Positions 32,932 through 41,344 of a DNA stretch of 64,000 bases are shown in pieces. The notes under the pieces were generated by a model that searched no databases, had not been told where the DNA came from, and saw nothing but the letters and a program-made list of their open reading frames with translations. The stretch comes from Microtetraspora glauca. Its GTDB lineage: Bacteria; Actinomycetota; Actinomycetes; Streptomycetales; Streptomycetaceae. Numbering within the stretch: position 1 is the stretch's first letter; each line of letters starts with the position of its first letter. The DNA is taken from positions 62,001 through 126,000 of the forward strand of contig JOFO01000016.1 of NCBI GenBank assembly GCA_000721275.1, read 5' to 3'. A program made the translations under genes and the position numbers.

Positions 32932-34056
32932 GTGGAATTCGGGATCTTCGTACAGGGATACGTCGGCAAGCGCGCCGAGACCGATCCCGAAGCCGAGCAC
33001 AAGGCCCTCATGGAGGAGACCGAGTACGTCATCCAGGCCGACAGGTCGAACTTCAAGTACGCCTGGGCCTCCGAACACCACTTCCTGGAGGAGTACTCGC
33101 ACCTCTCGGCCAACGACGTCTACCTGGGCTACCTCGCCCACGCCACCGAGCGCATCCACCTCGGCTCCGGGATCTTCAACCCGCTCGCCCCGGTCAACCA
33201 CCCGGTCAAGGTCGCCGAGAAGGTCGCCATGCTCGACCACCTCTCCGCCGGCCGCTTCGAGTTCGGCTCCGGCCGCGGCGCCGGCTCCCACGAGATCCTC
33301 GGCTTCTTCCCGGGCATCACCGACATGAACCACACCAAGGAACTCTGGGAGGAGACCATCGCCGAGTTCCCCAAGATGTGGCTCCAGGACGAGTACCAGG
33401 GCTTCCAGGGCAAGCACTGGTCCCTCCCGCCCCGCAAGATCCTCCCCAAGCCGTACGGCGCCTCCCACCCCGCCATGTGGTACGCCGCCGGCTCCCCGTC
33501 CTCCTACGCCATGGCCGGGAGGTTGGGCCTCGGCGTCCTCGGCTTCAGCGTCCAGAAGGTCTCCGACATGGAATGGGTCGTCGAGTCCTACAAGAACGCG
33601 ATCAAGGAGGCCAGGGCGGTCGGCGACTTCGTCAACGACAACGTCATGGTGACGTCGACGGCGATCTGCGCCGAGACCCACGACAAGGCCGTCGAGATCG
33701 CCGTCGGCGGCGGACTGAACTACCTCCAGTCGCTGCTCTTCCGCTACCACGACACCTTCCCCCGGCCCGAGGGCGTCCCCGAGTGGCCCGAACTCCTCCC
33801 CGAGTACTCCGCCGAGATCATCGAACTCCTCATCGCCGAGGAGCTGATGATCTGCGGCGACCCCTCGGAGGTCCTCGCCCAGTGCCGCCGCTGGGAGCAG
33901 GCCGGCGCCGACCAGCTCTCCTTCGGGCTCCCGATCGGGATCTCCTACGAGGACACGATGAACACGATCAAGCTGATCGGCGAACACGTGATCCCCCAGA
34001 TCGACACGGACCCCGTCCACCGCACCACCCGCTTCCGCCACGCCGCCTCCGCCTAG
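32932..34056 (+). CDS. LLM-class flavin-dependent monooxygenase
   Basis: A 374-residue bacterial-luciferase-like protein, longer than the F420-type LLMs in this window. 'EFGIFVQGYVGKRAETDPEAEHKAL', 'YAWASEHHFLEEYSHLSAND', 'AMLDHLSAGRFEFGSGRGAGSHEILGFFPG' and 'DPSEVLAQCRRWEQAGADQL' match the FMN-dependent alkanal/terpenoid monooxygenase branch. GTG at 32932 has GAGGAAGG upstream. With its own pair of operators it is one of the most strongly marked members of the regulon. Substrate unknown. Confidence 0.85.
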   Translation: MEFGIFVQGYVGKRAETDPEAEHKALMEETEYVIQADRSNFKYAWASEHHFLEEYSHLSANDVYLGYLAHATERIHLGSGIFNPLAPVNHPVKVAEKVAMLDHLSAGRFEFGSGRGAGSHEILGFFPGITDMNHTKELWEETIAEFPKMWLQDEYQGFQGKHWSLPPRKILPKPYGASHPAMWYAAGSPSSYAMAGRLGLGVLGFSVQKVSDMEWVVESYKNAIKEARAVGDFVNDNVMVTSTAICAETHDKAVEIAVGGGLNYLQSLLFRYHDTFPRPEGVPEWPELLPEYSAEIIELLIAEELMICGDPSEVLAQCRRWEQAGADQLSFGLPIGISYEDTMNTIKLIGEHVIPQIDTDPVHRTTRFRHAASA

Positions 34057-34197
34057 GCGCCTGGCCCCACGACGGCGCCCAGAAGCGCGAGGCGTTCGGC
34101 TTCCCGGGCCGGCGTCTCGTCACCCGCCCCGGCCGGCGGCCGTTCCGCGGCGGCTCCGGCCGGGGCCCACGCGTGGCCCAGGACAGAAAGGGACGTC

Positions 34198-35925
34198 ATG
34201 CTCGACCACCTCATCAGGGGCGCCACCGTCGTGGACGGCACCGGCGCCCCCGCCCGCGTCGCCGACGTCGGCATCCGCGACGGCCGCATCGTGCTCCCGC
34301 CCCCCGGGGCGGAAGCCCGTACCACCGAGGACGCCACCGGACTCGTCCTCGCGCCCGGCTTCGTCGACCCCCACACCCACTACGACGCCCAGCTGTTCTG
34401 GGACCCGTACGCCACCCCCTCCATGAACCACGGCGTCACCACCGTCGCCGGCGGCAACTGCGGCTTCACCCTCGCCCCGCTCCACCCCGACCGGCCGGAG
34501 GACGCCGACTACACCCGCCGCATGATGGCCAAGGTCGAGGGCATGGCCCTCAAGGCCCTGGAGGAGGGCGTCGACTGGAGCTGGTCGAGCTTCGGCGAGT
34601 ACCTCGACGCGCTGGAGGGACGGATCGCCGTCAACGCCGGCTTCATGGTCGGCCACTGCGCCCTGCGCCGCTACGTGATGGGCGAGGCCGCCGTCGGCGG
34701 GCCCGCCACCCCCGAGCAGCTGGAACGGATGACCGCCCTCCTCAAGGACGCCATGGCGGCCGGCGCCTGGGGCCTGTCCACCACCCAGTCGTCCACCCAC
34801 TCCGACGGCGACGGCGTCCCCGTCGCCTCCCGGCACGCGAGCCCCGCCGAGCTGATCGCCCTCGCGAAGGCCGTCGGCGAACACGAGGGCACCCAGCTGG
34901 AGGCGATCCTCGCGGGCTGCCTCGACCAGTTCACCGACGACGAGATCGACCTCTTCGTCGAGATGACCGCCGCCGCCGGCCGGCCCCTCAACTGGAACGT
35001 CCTCACCATCGACGCCGCCGTCCCCGAACGCGTCCCCCGCCAGCTCACCGCCTCCGAACGGGCCCGCAAGTCCGGCGGCCGGATCGTCGCCCTCACCATG
35101 CCGATCCTCACCCCCATGAACATGTCCCTCGGCACCTTCTGCGCCCTCAACCTCATCCCCGGCTGGGGCGAGATCCTGGGCCTGCCCGTCCCCGAGCGGA
35201 TCGCGAAGCTCCGCGACCCGGAGGTGCGCGCCGGGATGCTGCGCCGCGCCGACTCCCGGGAGGCCGGCGTCTTCCGCCGGCTCGCGGACTTCGGCCGGTA
35301 CGTCATCGGCGACACGTACAGCCCCGAGAACGACGGCCTGACCGGCCGGATCGTGCGGGACGTCGCCGCCGAACGCGGCCAGGACCCCTTCCAGTGCCTC
35401 GTCGAGATCTGCGCCGAGGACGACCTGCGGACCGTCCTGTGGCCGATGCCCACCGACAACGACCCGGCCTCCTGGGCGCTGCGCGCCGAGACCTGGCAGC
35501 ACGAGGACGTGATGCTCGGCGGCTCCGACGCCGGCGCCCACCTGGACCGCATGTGCGGAGCCCCGTACACGACCCGCTTCCTCGGCGACTGCCTGCGCGG
35601 CCGGAAGCTGGTGCCGCTGGAGCGGGCCGTGCGGATGCTCAGCGACGACCCGGCCCGGCTCTTCGGGCTCCGCGAGCGCGGCCGGATCGCCGACGGCCAC
35701 CACGCCGACCTGGTCCTCTTCGACCCCGAGCGGATCGACGCCGGCCCGGCGACCCTCGTCCACGACCTGCCCGGCGGCAGCCCGCGCCTGGACTCCCGGG
35801 CCGTCGGAATCGTCTCCGTCCGCGTGAACGGCGTGGAGACCGTCCGCGACGACCGGGTGACCGGCGCCGTTCCCGGCCGGGTGCTGCGCTCCGGCCGCGA
35901 CACGAGGACGGTGAGCACCCGGTGA
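34198..35925 (+). CDS. N-acyl-D-amino-acid deacylase-like amidohydrolase
   Basis: A 575-residue cyclic amidohydrolase of the D-aminoacylase group. Metal ligands are visible in 'VDPHTHYDAQLFWDPYATPSMNHGVTTVAGGNCGF', in 'GHCALRRYVMG' and in 'GGSDAGAHLDRMCGAPYTTRFLGD' (the catalytic Asp region). The C-terminal 'RGRIADGHHADLVLFDPERIDAGP' is the returning beta-sandwich of the superfamily. It lies 141 nt after the LLM monooxygenase with no separate operator and overlaps the aldehyde dehydrogenase start (GTGA), so the three are probably one transcript. The bond attacked is not known. Confidence 0.85.
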   Translation: MLDHLIRGATVVDGTGAPARVADVGIRDGRIVLPPPGAEARTTEDATGLVLAPGFVDPHTHYDAQLFWDPYATPSMNHGVTTVAGGNCGFTLAPLHPDRPEDADYTRRMMAKVEGMALKALEEGVDWSWSSFGEYLDALEGRIAVNAGFMVGHCALRRYVMGEAAVGGPATPEQLERMTALLKDAMAAGAWGLSTTQSSTHSDGDGVPVASRHASPAELIALAKAVGEHEGTQLEAILAGCLDQFTDDEIDLFVEMTAAAGRPLNWNVLTIDAAVPERVPRQLTASERARKSGGRIVALTMPILTPMNMSLGTFCALNLIPGWGEILGLPVPERIAKLRDPEVRAGMLRRADSREAGVFRRLADFGRYVIGDTYSPENDGLTGRIVRDVAAERGQDPFQCLVEICAEDDLRTVLWPMPTDNDPASWALRAETWQHEDVMLGGSDAGAHLDRMCGAPYTTRFLGDCLRGRKLVPLERAVRMLSDDPARLFGLRERGRIADGHHADLVLFDPERIDAGPATLVHDLPGGSPRLDSRAVGIVSVRVNGVETVRDDRVTGAVPGRVLRSGRDTRTVSTR

Positions 35926-37376
35926 GGACCGAGCGCCTCTTCATCGGCGGCACGTGGACCGAGCCCGACGGCGGCCACTACGAGGTGGTCGACCCGGCGA
36001 CGGAGGAGACCGTCGGGCTGGCCCCCGAGGCGTCCCGGGCCCAGGTGTACGAGGCGGCCGCCGCGGCCCGCGACGCCTTCGCGTCCTGGTCGCGGACCCG
36101 GCCCGAGGAGCGGGCCGCGCTCCTCGACCGGGCCGCGGCGATCATGGCCAGGGACGCCGAGGCGCACACCGCCCTCGCCCGCGCCGAGACCGGCGCCACC
36201 ACCGCCACCGCCCGCTCGATGCAGGTCGCCGTCGGCGCCGCCCGCTTCCGGCGGTACGCGCGGGGGGCGCTGGAACCGGTCGAGGAGGCCCTGCCGCCGC
36301 AGATCAACGAGGCCGGGCCGATGGGACGGGCCGGTGTCTTCGGCGCGGTCGCGGTGCGCCGCCCGGTCGGCGTCGTCACCTGCATCACCTCGTACAACAA
36401 CCCCTGGGCCAACCCGGCCGGCAAGATCGCGCCGGCGCTGGCCATGGGCAACACGGTGGTGGTGAAGCCGGCCCCGCAGGATCCGCTGTCCGTCGTCGCG
36501 CTGGTCCGCGCCCTGGAGGAGGCGGGCGTGCCGCCCGGGGTGGTCAACCTGGTCACCGGCTCCGCGCCCGCCGTCGGCGAGGCGGCCGTCGACTCCCCGG
36601 ACGTCGACATGGTCTCCTTCACCGGCTCCACGGCGGTCGGCCGGGCCATCGGCGAGGTGTGCGGCCGGGACGTGAAGCGGCAGCTGATGGAGCTGGGCGG
36701 CAAGGGCGCGGCGCTCGTCTTCGACGACGCCGACCTGGACGCGGCGACGGCCGGCATCGGCACCACCTTCGCCTTCTACAGCGGCCAGATCTGCACCGCC
36801 CCCACCCGGGTGCTGGCCCAGCGCGGGATCTACCGGCGGCTGGTCGAGAAGCTGACCGCCCACGTCGCCCTCATGAAGGTCGGCCACCCCGCGGAGCGGG
36901 GCACGGTCGTCGGCCCGGTGATCTCGGCGGCCCACCGCGACCGGGTGGAGGCGTACGTGGAGCTGGGGCGGAAGGAGGGCGCCACGGTCGTCGCGGGCGG
37001 CGAGCGCCCGCCCTTCGACCGCGGCTTCTACGTGGCGCCGACGCTGCTCGCGGACTGCACCCCCGGGATGCGGGTGGTACGGGAGGAGATCTTCGGCCCG
37101 GTCGTCGTGGTCGTCCCCTTCGACGACGAGGAGGAGGGCGTCGCGCTCGCCAACGACAGCGACTACGGGCTGCTCGACTACGTGTGGTCCGGCGACGTGG
37201 CCCGCGCCTTCCGGGTGGCCGCCCGGCTGCGGGCCGGCGGGGTCGGCATCAACACCGTCGGCCGGAACATGGAGGCGCCCTTCGGCGGCTTCAAGAAGAG
37301 CGGGGTCGGACGGGACGTGGGCTCGTACGCCCTCCACGCCTACAGCGAGCTCCAGGCCGTGGTCTGGCCGGGCTGA
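35922..37376 (+). CDS. NAD(P)-dependent aldehyde dehydrogenase
   Basis: A 484-residue ALDH-superfamily enzyme. Catalytic Cys291 is in 'YSGQICTAPTR' and general-base Glu257 in 'MELGGKGAALVF'. The coenzyme fold shows 'FTGSTAVGRAI', and 'EEIFGPVVVVVPFDDEEEGVALANDSDYGL' and 'PFGGFKKSGVGRD' mark the C-terminal half. It starts on GTG inside the stop of the amidohydrolase gene. It would oxidise an aldehyde released by the flavin or amidohydrolase steps to an acid ready for CoA activation. Confidence 0.92.
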   Translation: MRTERLFIGGTWTEPDGGHYEVVDPATEETVGLAPEASRAQVYEAAAAARDAFASWSRTRPEERAALLDRAAAIMARDAEAHTALARAETGATTATARSMQVAVGAARFRRYARGALEPVEEALPPQINEAGPMGRAGVFGAVAVRRPVGVVTCITSYNNPWANPAGKIAPALAMGNTVVVKPAPQDPLSVVALVRALEEAGVPPGVVNLVTGSAPAVGEAAVDSPDVDMVSFTGSTAVGRAIGEVCGRDVKRQLMELGGKGAALVFDDADLDAATAGIGTTFAFYSGQICTAPTRVLAQRGIYRRLVEKLTAHVALMKVGHPAERGTVVGPVISAAHRDRVEAYVELGRKEGATVVAGGERPPFDRGFYVAPTLLADCTPGMRVVREEIFGPVVVVVPFDDEEEGVALANDSDYGLLDYVWSGDVARAFRVAARLRAGGVGINTVGRNMEAPFGGFKKSGVGRDVGSYALHAYSELQAVVWPG

Positions 37377-37390
37377 CCGGTCGGTACAAA

Positions 37391-37423
37391 GGCCGGAACC
37401 CAGTCCTCCCAAGGGTTCCGGCC
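37391..37423. terminator. Stem-loop terminator after the aldehyde dehydrogenase
   Basis: GGCCGGAACCC (37391-37401) pairs perfectly with GGGTTCCGGCC (37413-37423), 14 nt after the stop codon. It closes the catabolic operon. Confidence 0.85.
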
Positions 37424-37438
37424 CTCCGGGCGGACGCC

Positions 37439-37668
37439 GGGAAAATTCCTCGGGAAAATTTGAAAACGGACATTACGGGCTTCGCTGCGGTTCCCGCATA
37501 TCGGACGGCGCCCGGTCGACCTACCGGTTGGTCGGTCCGGCGGGGTGGTCGATCTTTCAATCATCGGCGGATGTCCGGATCTGACCTCGCAATGCAAGGC
37601 ATTGATCGATCAGGCGAGCGGAGTCTGATCCTCCGGATAAGGAAACCGCAGCACTTAACGTCCTGTTC
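37439..37668 (+). promoter_or_regulatory. Long AT-richer leader of the APC permease
   Basis: This 230-nt stretch is less GC-rich than its surroundings. It holds a direct repeat GGGAAAATT (37439-37447 and 37452-37460), a small hairpin CAATGC-AAG-GCATTG (37590-37604) and the palindrome TGATCGATCA (37603-37612). No clear ribosome site precedes the permease ATG. I find no known riboswitch fold, but the arrangement suggests regulated transcription or translation. Confidence 0.4.
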
Positions 37669-39234
37669 ATGACTCAGGTGGAAGCGCGGCCCCAGGCCGG
37701 AGACACGGTAAGGGGCGTCAACGCCCCGGGCGACACTCAGGACATGCGCAAGAAGGGCCTCGGCGGCAACTCCGTCGGCCTCCTCGGCAACGCCGTCATC
37801 GGCATCTCCACCGTCGCCCCGGTGTACTGCCTGACGTCGACCCTCGGCTCCACCGCCGGCGAGGTCGGCCTCCAGATGCCCGCCGTCTTCCTCGCGGGCT
37901 TCCTCCCGATGCTCCTCGTCGCCTTCGCGTACCGGGAGCTCAACAAGGCCATGCCGGACTGCGGCACCTCCTTCACCTGGACCGTGAAGGCCTTCGGCCC
38001 CAAGATCGGCTGGATGTGCGGCTGGGGCCTGGTGATCGCCACGATCATCGTCCTCTCCAACCTGGCCGGCGTCGCCACCTCGTACTTCTGGCTCCTCGCC
38101 GGCGAGATCACCGGCAGCGAGTCGGTCGCCGCCCTGGACGACAACAAGGCCGTCCACATCGTCACCTGCCTCGCCCTGATCGCCGTCGCCACCGCGATCA
38201 GCTACCGCGGCATGACGGCCACCAAGGGCGTCCAGTACGCCCTCGTCGGCCTCCAGCTCGTCGTCCTCGCCGTCTTCGTCGCCCTGGCCCTGTCCAAGGC
38301 CGGCTCCTTCGAGACCTCGGTCGACTTCTCCTGGTCCTGGATGAACCCCTTCGCGGTCCAGTCCTTCGCCGCCTTCACCGCCGGCCTCTCCCTCTCGATC
38401 TTCATGTACTGGGGCTGGGACGCCTGCATGGCGACCAACGAGGAGACCACCGGCAGCGACAAGACCCCCGGCCGCGCCGCGCTCATCGCGATGGTCGTCC
38501 TGGTCGGCTCCTACCTGGCCACCGGCATCGCCGCGCAGATGGCCGTCGGCTCCGGCGACCAGGGCCTCGGCCTCGCCAACCCGGAGACCTCCGACAACGT
38601 CTTCGCCGCCCTCGCCGGCCCGGTCATGGGCCCGGTCCTCGGCGTCTTCCTCTTCGTCGCCGTCCTGGCCTCCGCCGCCGCGAGCCTCCAGACCACCTTC
38701 ATCCCGGTCGCCCGCACGGTCCTCGCCATGTCCACCTACGAGGCCCTGCCGAAGTCCTTCACCAAGGTCCACCCGGTCTTCAAGACCCCCGGCAAGGCCA
38801 CCGTCGTCGCGGGTGTCGCCACCGGCGCCTTCTACACCGTGATGACCCTGGTCAGCGAGCACGTCCTGGTCGACACCATCTACGCGCTCGGCCTCATGAT
38901 CTGCTTCTACTACGGCATCACGGCCTTCGCCTGCGTCTGGTACTTCCGCGCGGAGCTCTTCCGCTCCTTCCGCGACCTCGCCTTCAAGGGCCTGATGCCC
39001 GCCCTCGGCGGCCTGATGCTCACGGCCGTCTTCGGCAAGACGCTCTACGACATGTGGGACCCGGCCTACGGCTCCGGCTCCGCCGTCTTCGGCGTCGGCT
39101 CCGTCTTCGTCATCGCCGTCGGCCTGCTCCTCCTCGGCGCGGTGATCATGCTGGTCATGCAGCGCCGCAGCCCGGCCTTCTTCCGCGGCGAGGTCCTCAC
39201 CAAGGAGACCCCGTCCCTGGTGGTCGCCGACTGA
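37669..39234 (+). CDS. APC-family amino acid permease
   Basis: A 521-residue transporter with about twelve helices. 'GLLGNAVIGISTVAPVYCLTSTLG' is the first, unwound substrate helix of the APC fold, and 'GTSFTWTVKAFGPKIGWMCGWGLV', 'MYWGWDACMATNEETTGSDKTPGRAALIAM' follow. The family imports amino acids, polyamines or amine-containing compounds. The codon pattern is strongly biased (nearly all C-ending codons), as for well-expressed genes. It is separated from the catabolic operon by a terminator and lacks the CTGACG operator, so a link to the pathway is only positional. Confidence 0.88.
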   Translation: MTQVEARPQAGDTVRGVNAPGDTQDMRKKGLGGNSVGLLGNAVIGISTVAPVYCLTSTLGSTAGEVGLQMPAVFLAGFLPMLLVAFAYRELNKAMPDCGTSFTWTVKAFGPKIGWMCGWGLVIATIIVLSNLAGVATSYFWLLAGEITGSESVAALDDNKAVHIVTCLALIAVATAISYRGMTATKGVQYALVGLQLVVLAVFVALALSKAGSFETSVDFSWSWMNPFAVQSFAAFTAGLSLSIFMYWGWDACMATNEETTGSDKTPGRAALIAMVVLVGSYLATGIAAQMAVGSGDQGLGLANPETSDNVFAALAGPVMGPVLGVFLFVAVLASAAASLQTTFIPVARTVLAMSTYEALPKSFTKVHPVFKTPGKATVVAGVATGAFYTVMTLVSEHVLVDTIYALGLMICFYYGITAFACVWYFRAELFRSFRDLAFKGLMPALGGLMLTAVFGKTLYDMWDPAYGSGSAVFGVGSVFVIAVGLLLLGAVIMLVMQRRSPAFFRGEVLTKETPSLVVAD

Positions 39235-39268
39235 CGTCCGGCGCGGCCACCTGAGTCATCCCGAAACG

Positions 39269-39306
39269 CGAAAGCGGCGGTCCCGTGGGGGGTACCGCCG
39301 CTTTCG
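39269..39306. terminator. Stem-loop terminator after the permease
   Basis: A perfect 13-bp stem CGAAAGCGGCGGT/ACCGCCGCTTTCG (39269-39281 against 39294-39306) lies between the convergent permease and small secreted-protein genes. Confidence 0.88.
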
Positions 39307-39333
39307 TCCGTCGTCCCGCCTGCTCCTCCCGGC

Positions 39334-39549
39334 TCAGCGCCGCCCGGGCAGCAGGCCGTTCACCGCCTGGTTGGCCGGCGGGAGGTCGGCGGCCTCGGGC
39401 GGGAGCGGCTTCGGGTCGAGGACGCCGCTCAGGGGGACGACCGACGGCAGGTTCAGGCCACCCGCGTCGGCGGCGGCGGTGCCGGCGGAGGCGAGGGCGC
39501 CGGCGGTGGCGGCGGCGGTCAGGGCGGCTGCGGTGAGGATCCTCTTCAT
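39334..39549 (-). CDS. Small secreted protein
   Basis: A 71-residue protein: signal peptide MKRILTAAALTAAATAGA.. with an AAADA-type cleavage region, followed by a roughly 40-residue Pro/Leu-rich mature part ('GGLNLPSVVPLSGVLDPKPLPPEAADLPPANQAVNGLLPGRR'-like composition, no Cys). GGAGC lies 5 nt before the ATG at 39549; a longer frame to 39594 adds a charged lead without a ribosome site. Such small exported proteins are common in Streptomyces and mostly uncharacterised. Confidence 0.75.
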   Translation of the reverse strand: MKRILTAAALTAAATAGALASAGTAAADAGGLNLPSVVPLSGVLDPKPLPPEAADLPPANQAVNGLLPGRR

Positions 39550-39580
39550 GACCGCTCCAACGGACACCCGCCGGGCCGGG

Positions 39581-40348
39581 TTACGACCCGCCACCCTCCG
39601 GTGCCGGCTCCGCGATGAGGGCCGTCGCGACCGTACGGAAGCCGAGGCGGGCGTACAGCCGCTCCACGTCCCCGTCCGAGGCCGTCAGGAAGACCGTCCC
39701 GGCCCCCGCCGCCCGGGCCCGCGCGACCAGCGCCGCCGTCACCGCCAGACCCAGGCCCCGGCGGCGGGCCTCCGGCCGGGTGCCGACGCCCACCACCTCC
39801 GCCACGTCCCCGACCGGCTGGACCTGCCCGCCCGCCAGCGCCTCCCCGCTCGCCGTGTCGAAGGCGGCGACCAGGACCGTCAGACCGGCGGCGATCCGCC
39901 CCGCCACCCGCTCCGCGTCACCCGGGCCCGGCGCCGCGCCGAACGCCGCGTACGGGGCGGCGACGGCCGCCGCCAGCTCCGGATCGTCCGCGCCGACCTC
40001 CCGCACGGCCGCCCCCGCCGGCTCCGGCACGGCGAGCGGCGCGCCGTCCAGCACCATCAGCGGGTGCGCGTGCACGGTGAGGCCGCTCGCCTCCACGGCC
40101 GCCCGCAGCCCCGGCGTCGTCTCCGCCACCCACTCGAACGCCTCCGGCACCCCCAGCTCCCGCTGCCGGGCCCGCACCTTCTCCACGTCCCCCACCGACA
40201 CCGGCCCGGGACGCCCGAGCGCGGGCCGCGCGTAGAAGGGCCACCCGCCGGCCCCCTCGCGCACGAACAGGGTCAGCGGCCCGAAGTCCTCGGCGCGGGC
40301 GGAGGAACGGGGAACGGCGTCGTAGTACGTCTCGATTCGGTTCAGCAC
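39581..40348 (-). CDS. GNAT-family N-acetyltransferase
   Basis: A 255-residue protein. The C-terminal half carries motif A, 'VVGVGTRPEARRRGLGLAVTAALVARARAAGAGTVFLTASDGDVERLYARLGF', a clear acetyl-CoA site. The N-terminal half is a degenerate GNAT-like or cap domain, as in two-domain Streptomyces acetyltransferases. It begins upstream of the small secreted-protein gene on the same strand. Substrate unknown. Confidence 0.85.
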   Translation of the reverse strand: MLNRIETYYDAVPRSSARAEDFGPLTLFVREGAGGWPFYARPALGRPGPVSVGDVEKVRARQRELGVPEAFEWVAETTPGLRAAVEASGLTVHAHPLMVLDGAPLAVPEPAGAAVREVGADDPELAAAVAAPYAAFGAAPGPGDAERVAGRIAAGLTVLVAAFDTASGEALAGGQVQPVGDVAEVVGVGTRPEARRRGLGLAVTAALVARARAAGAGTVFLTASDGDVERLYARLGFRTVATALIAEPAPEGGGS

Positions 40349-40446
40349 CCGGCCACGCTAGGCCCCCCGCGACGGCGCGGCACCCTGATTACGCCGCACC
40401 CGTCCGCCCCCTCGGAATCCGCCGCCCCAGCCCCTACCGTGCCGTC

Positions 40447-41280
40447 ATGCGGATCTCGACCACGATCTTCCTGACCGACGAGACCATCACGCCCGTGCGG
40501 CTCGCCCGCGAGCTGGAGGCGCGCGGCTTCGCCGGGCTCTACCTGCCCGAGCACACCCACCTCCCCGTCTCCCGGGACACCGAGCACCCGGCGGGCGGAC
40601 CCGCCGCCCGCGAGTACGGCCGGACCCTCGACCCGTACGTCGCCCTCGCCCAGGCCGCGGCCGTCACCGAACGGCTCGCGCTCGGCACCGGCATCACGCT
40701 GCTCGCCCAGCACGACCCCATCGCCCTCGCCAAGCAGGCCGCCACCCTCGACCACCTCTCCGGCGGACGCCTCACCCTCGGCGTCGGCTACGGCTGGAAC
40801 CGCGAGGAGGCCGCCGACCACAACGTCGCCTGGGCCACCCGTCGCGACCTCGTCCACGACCGCCTCGCCCTCATGAAGGCCCTGTGGGCCCCCGAACCGA
40901 CCGCGTACGAAGGCGCCTTCGGCTACTCGGTCCGCGCCTCCGAAGCCTGGCCGAAACCGCCCGCCGGCGCCCCCCGCGTCCTCCTCGGCGGCGCCGCCGG
41001 CCCCAAGCTGTTCCGCGCGATCGCCGCCCACACGGACGGCTGGCTGCCCATCGGGGGCCGCGGCCTCACCGACTCCCTCCCGCTGCTGCGCCGCGCCTGG
41101 GAGGAGGCGGGCCGCGACCCGAAGACCCTCCAGGTCGTCCCGTACGCCGTCCTCCCCACCCCCGGCAAGCTCGCCCACTACGCCGACCTCGGCTGCGAGG
41201 AGACCGTCCTCCAGCTGCCGCCGGCGCCCGAGGCGGAGGTCCTGCGCGTCCTGGACGGGTACGCGGAGTACCTGGGCTGA
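40447..41280 (+). CDS. LLM-class F420-dependent oxidoreductase (TIGR03619-like)
   Basis: A 277-residue luciferase-like enzyme. '[25 protein letters not shown]' and '[28 protein letters not shown]' are characteristic of the F420-dependent group named TIGR03619, with '[26 protein letters not shown]' in the C-terminal half. It lies 64 nt upstream of fbiC on the same strand, a fitting neighbour for a cofactor-F420 user. No CTGACG operator is seen in front of it. Confidence 0.87.
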   Translation: MRISTTIFLTDETITPVRLARELEARGFAGLYLPEHTHLPVSRDTEHPAGGPAAREYGRTLDPYVALAQAAAVTERLALGTGITLLAQHDPIALAKQAATLDHLSGGRLTLGVGYGWNREEAADHNVAWATRRDLVHDRLALMKALWAPEPTAYEGAFGYSVRASEAWPKPPAGAPRVLLGGAAGPKLFRAIAAHTDGWLPIGGRGLTDSLPLLRRAWEEAGRDPKTLQVVPYAVLPTPGKLAHYADLGCEETVLQLPPAPEAEVLRVLDGYAEYLG

Positions 41281-41344
41281 CGGGCGGGCGGCGGGCTGCG
41301 GGGACCCCGGTCCGGCGCCGCCGCCGCGCTCGTATGCTCGGGGC

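Noticed and set aside
32280..35921. Very long plus-strand frame running through the SDR, LLM and amidohydrolase genes into the aldehyde dehydrogenase
   Set aside because: Only the aldehyde dehydrogenase part reads as a protein. The preceding 1200 codons are Arg/Pro-rich shadow sequence over genes with clear motifs in another frame.
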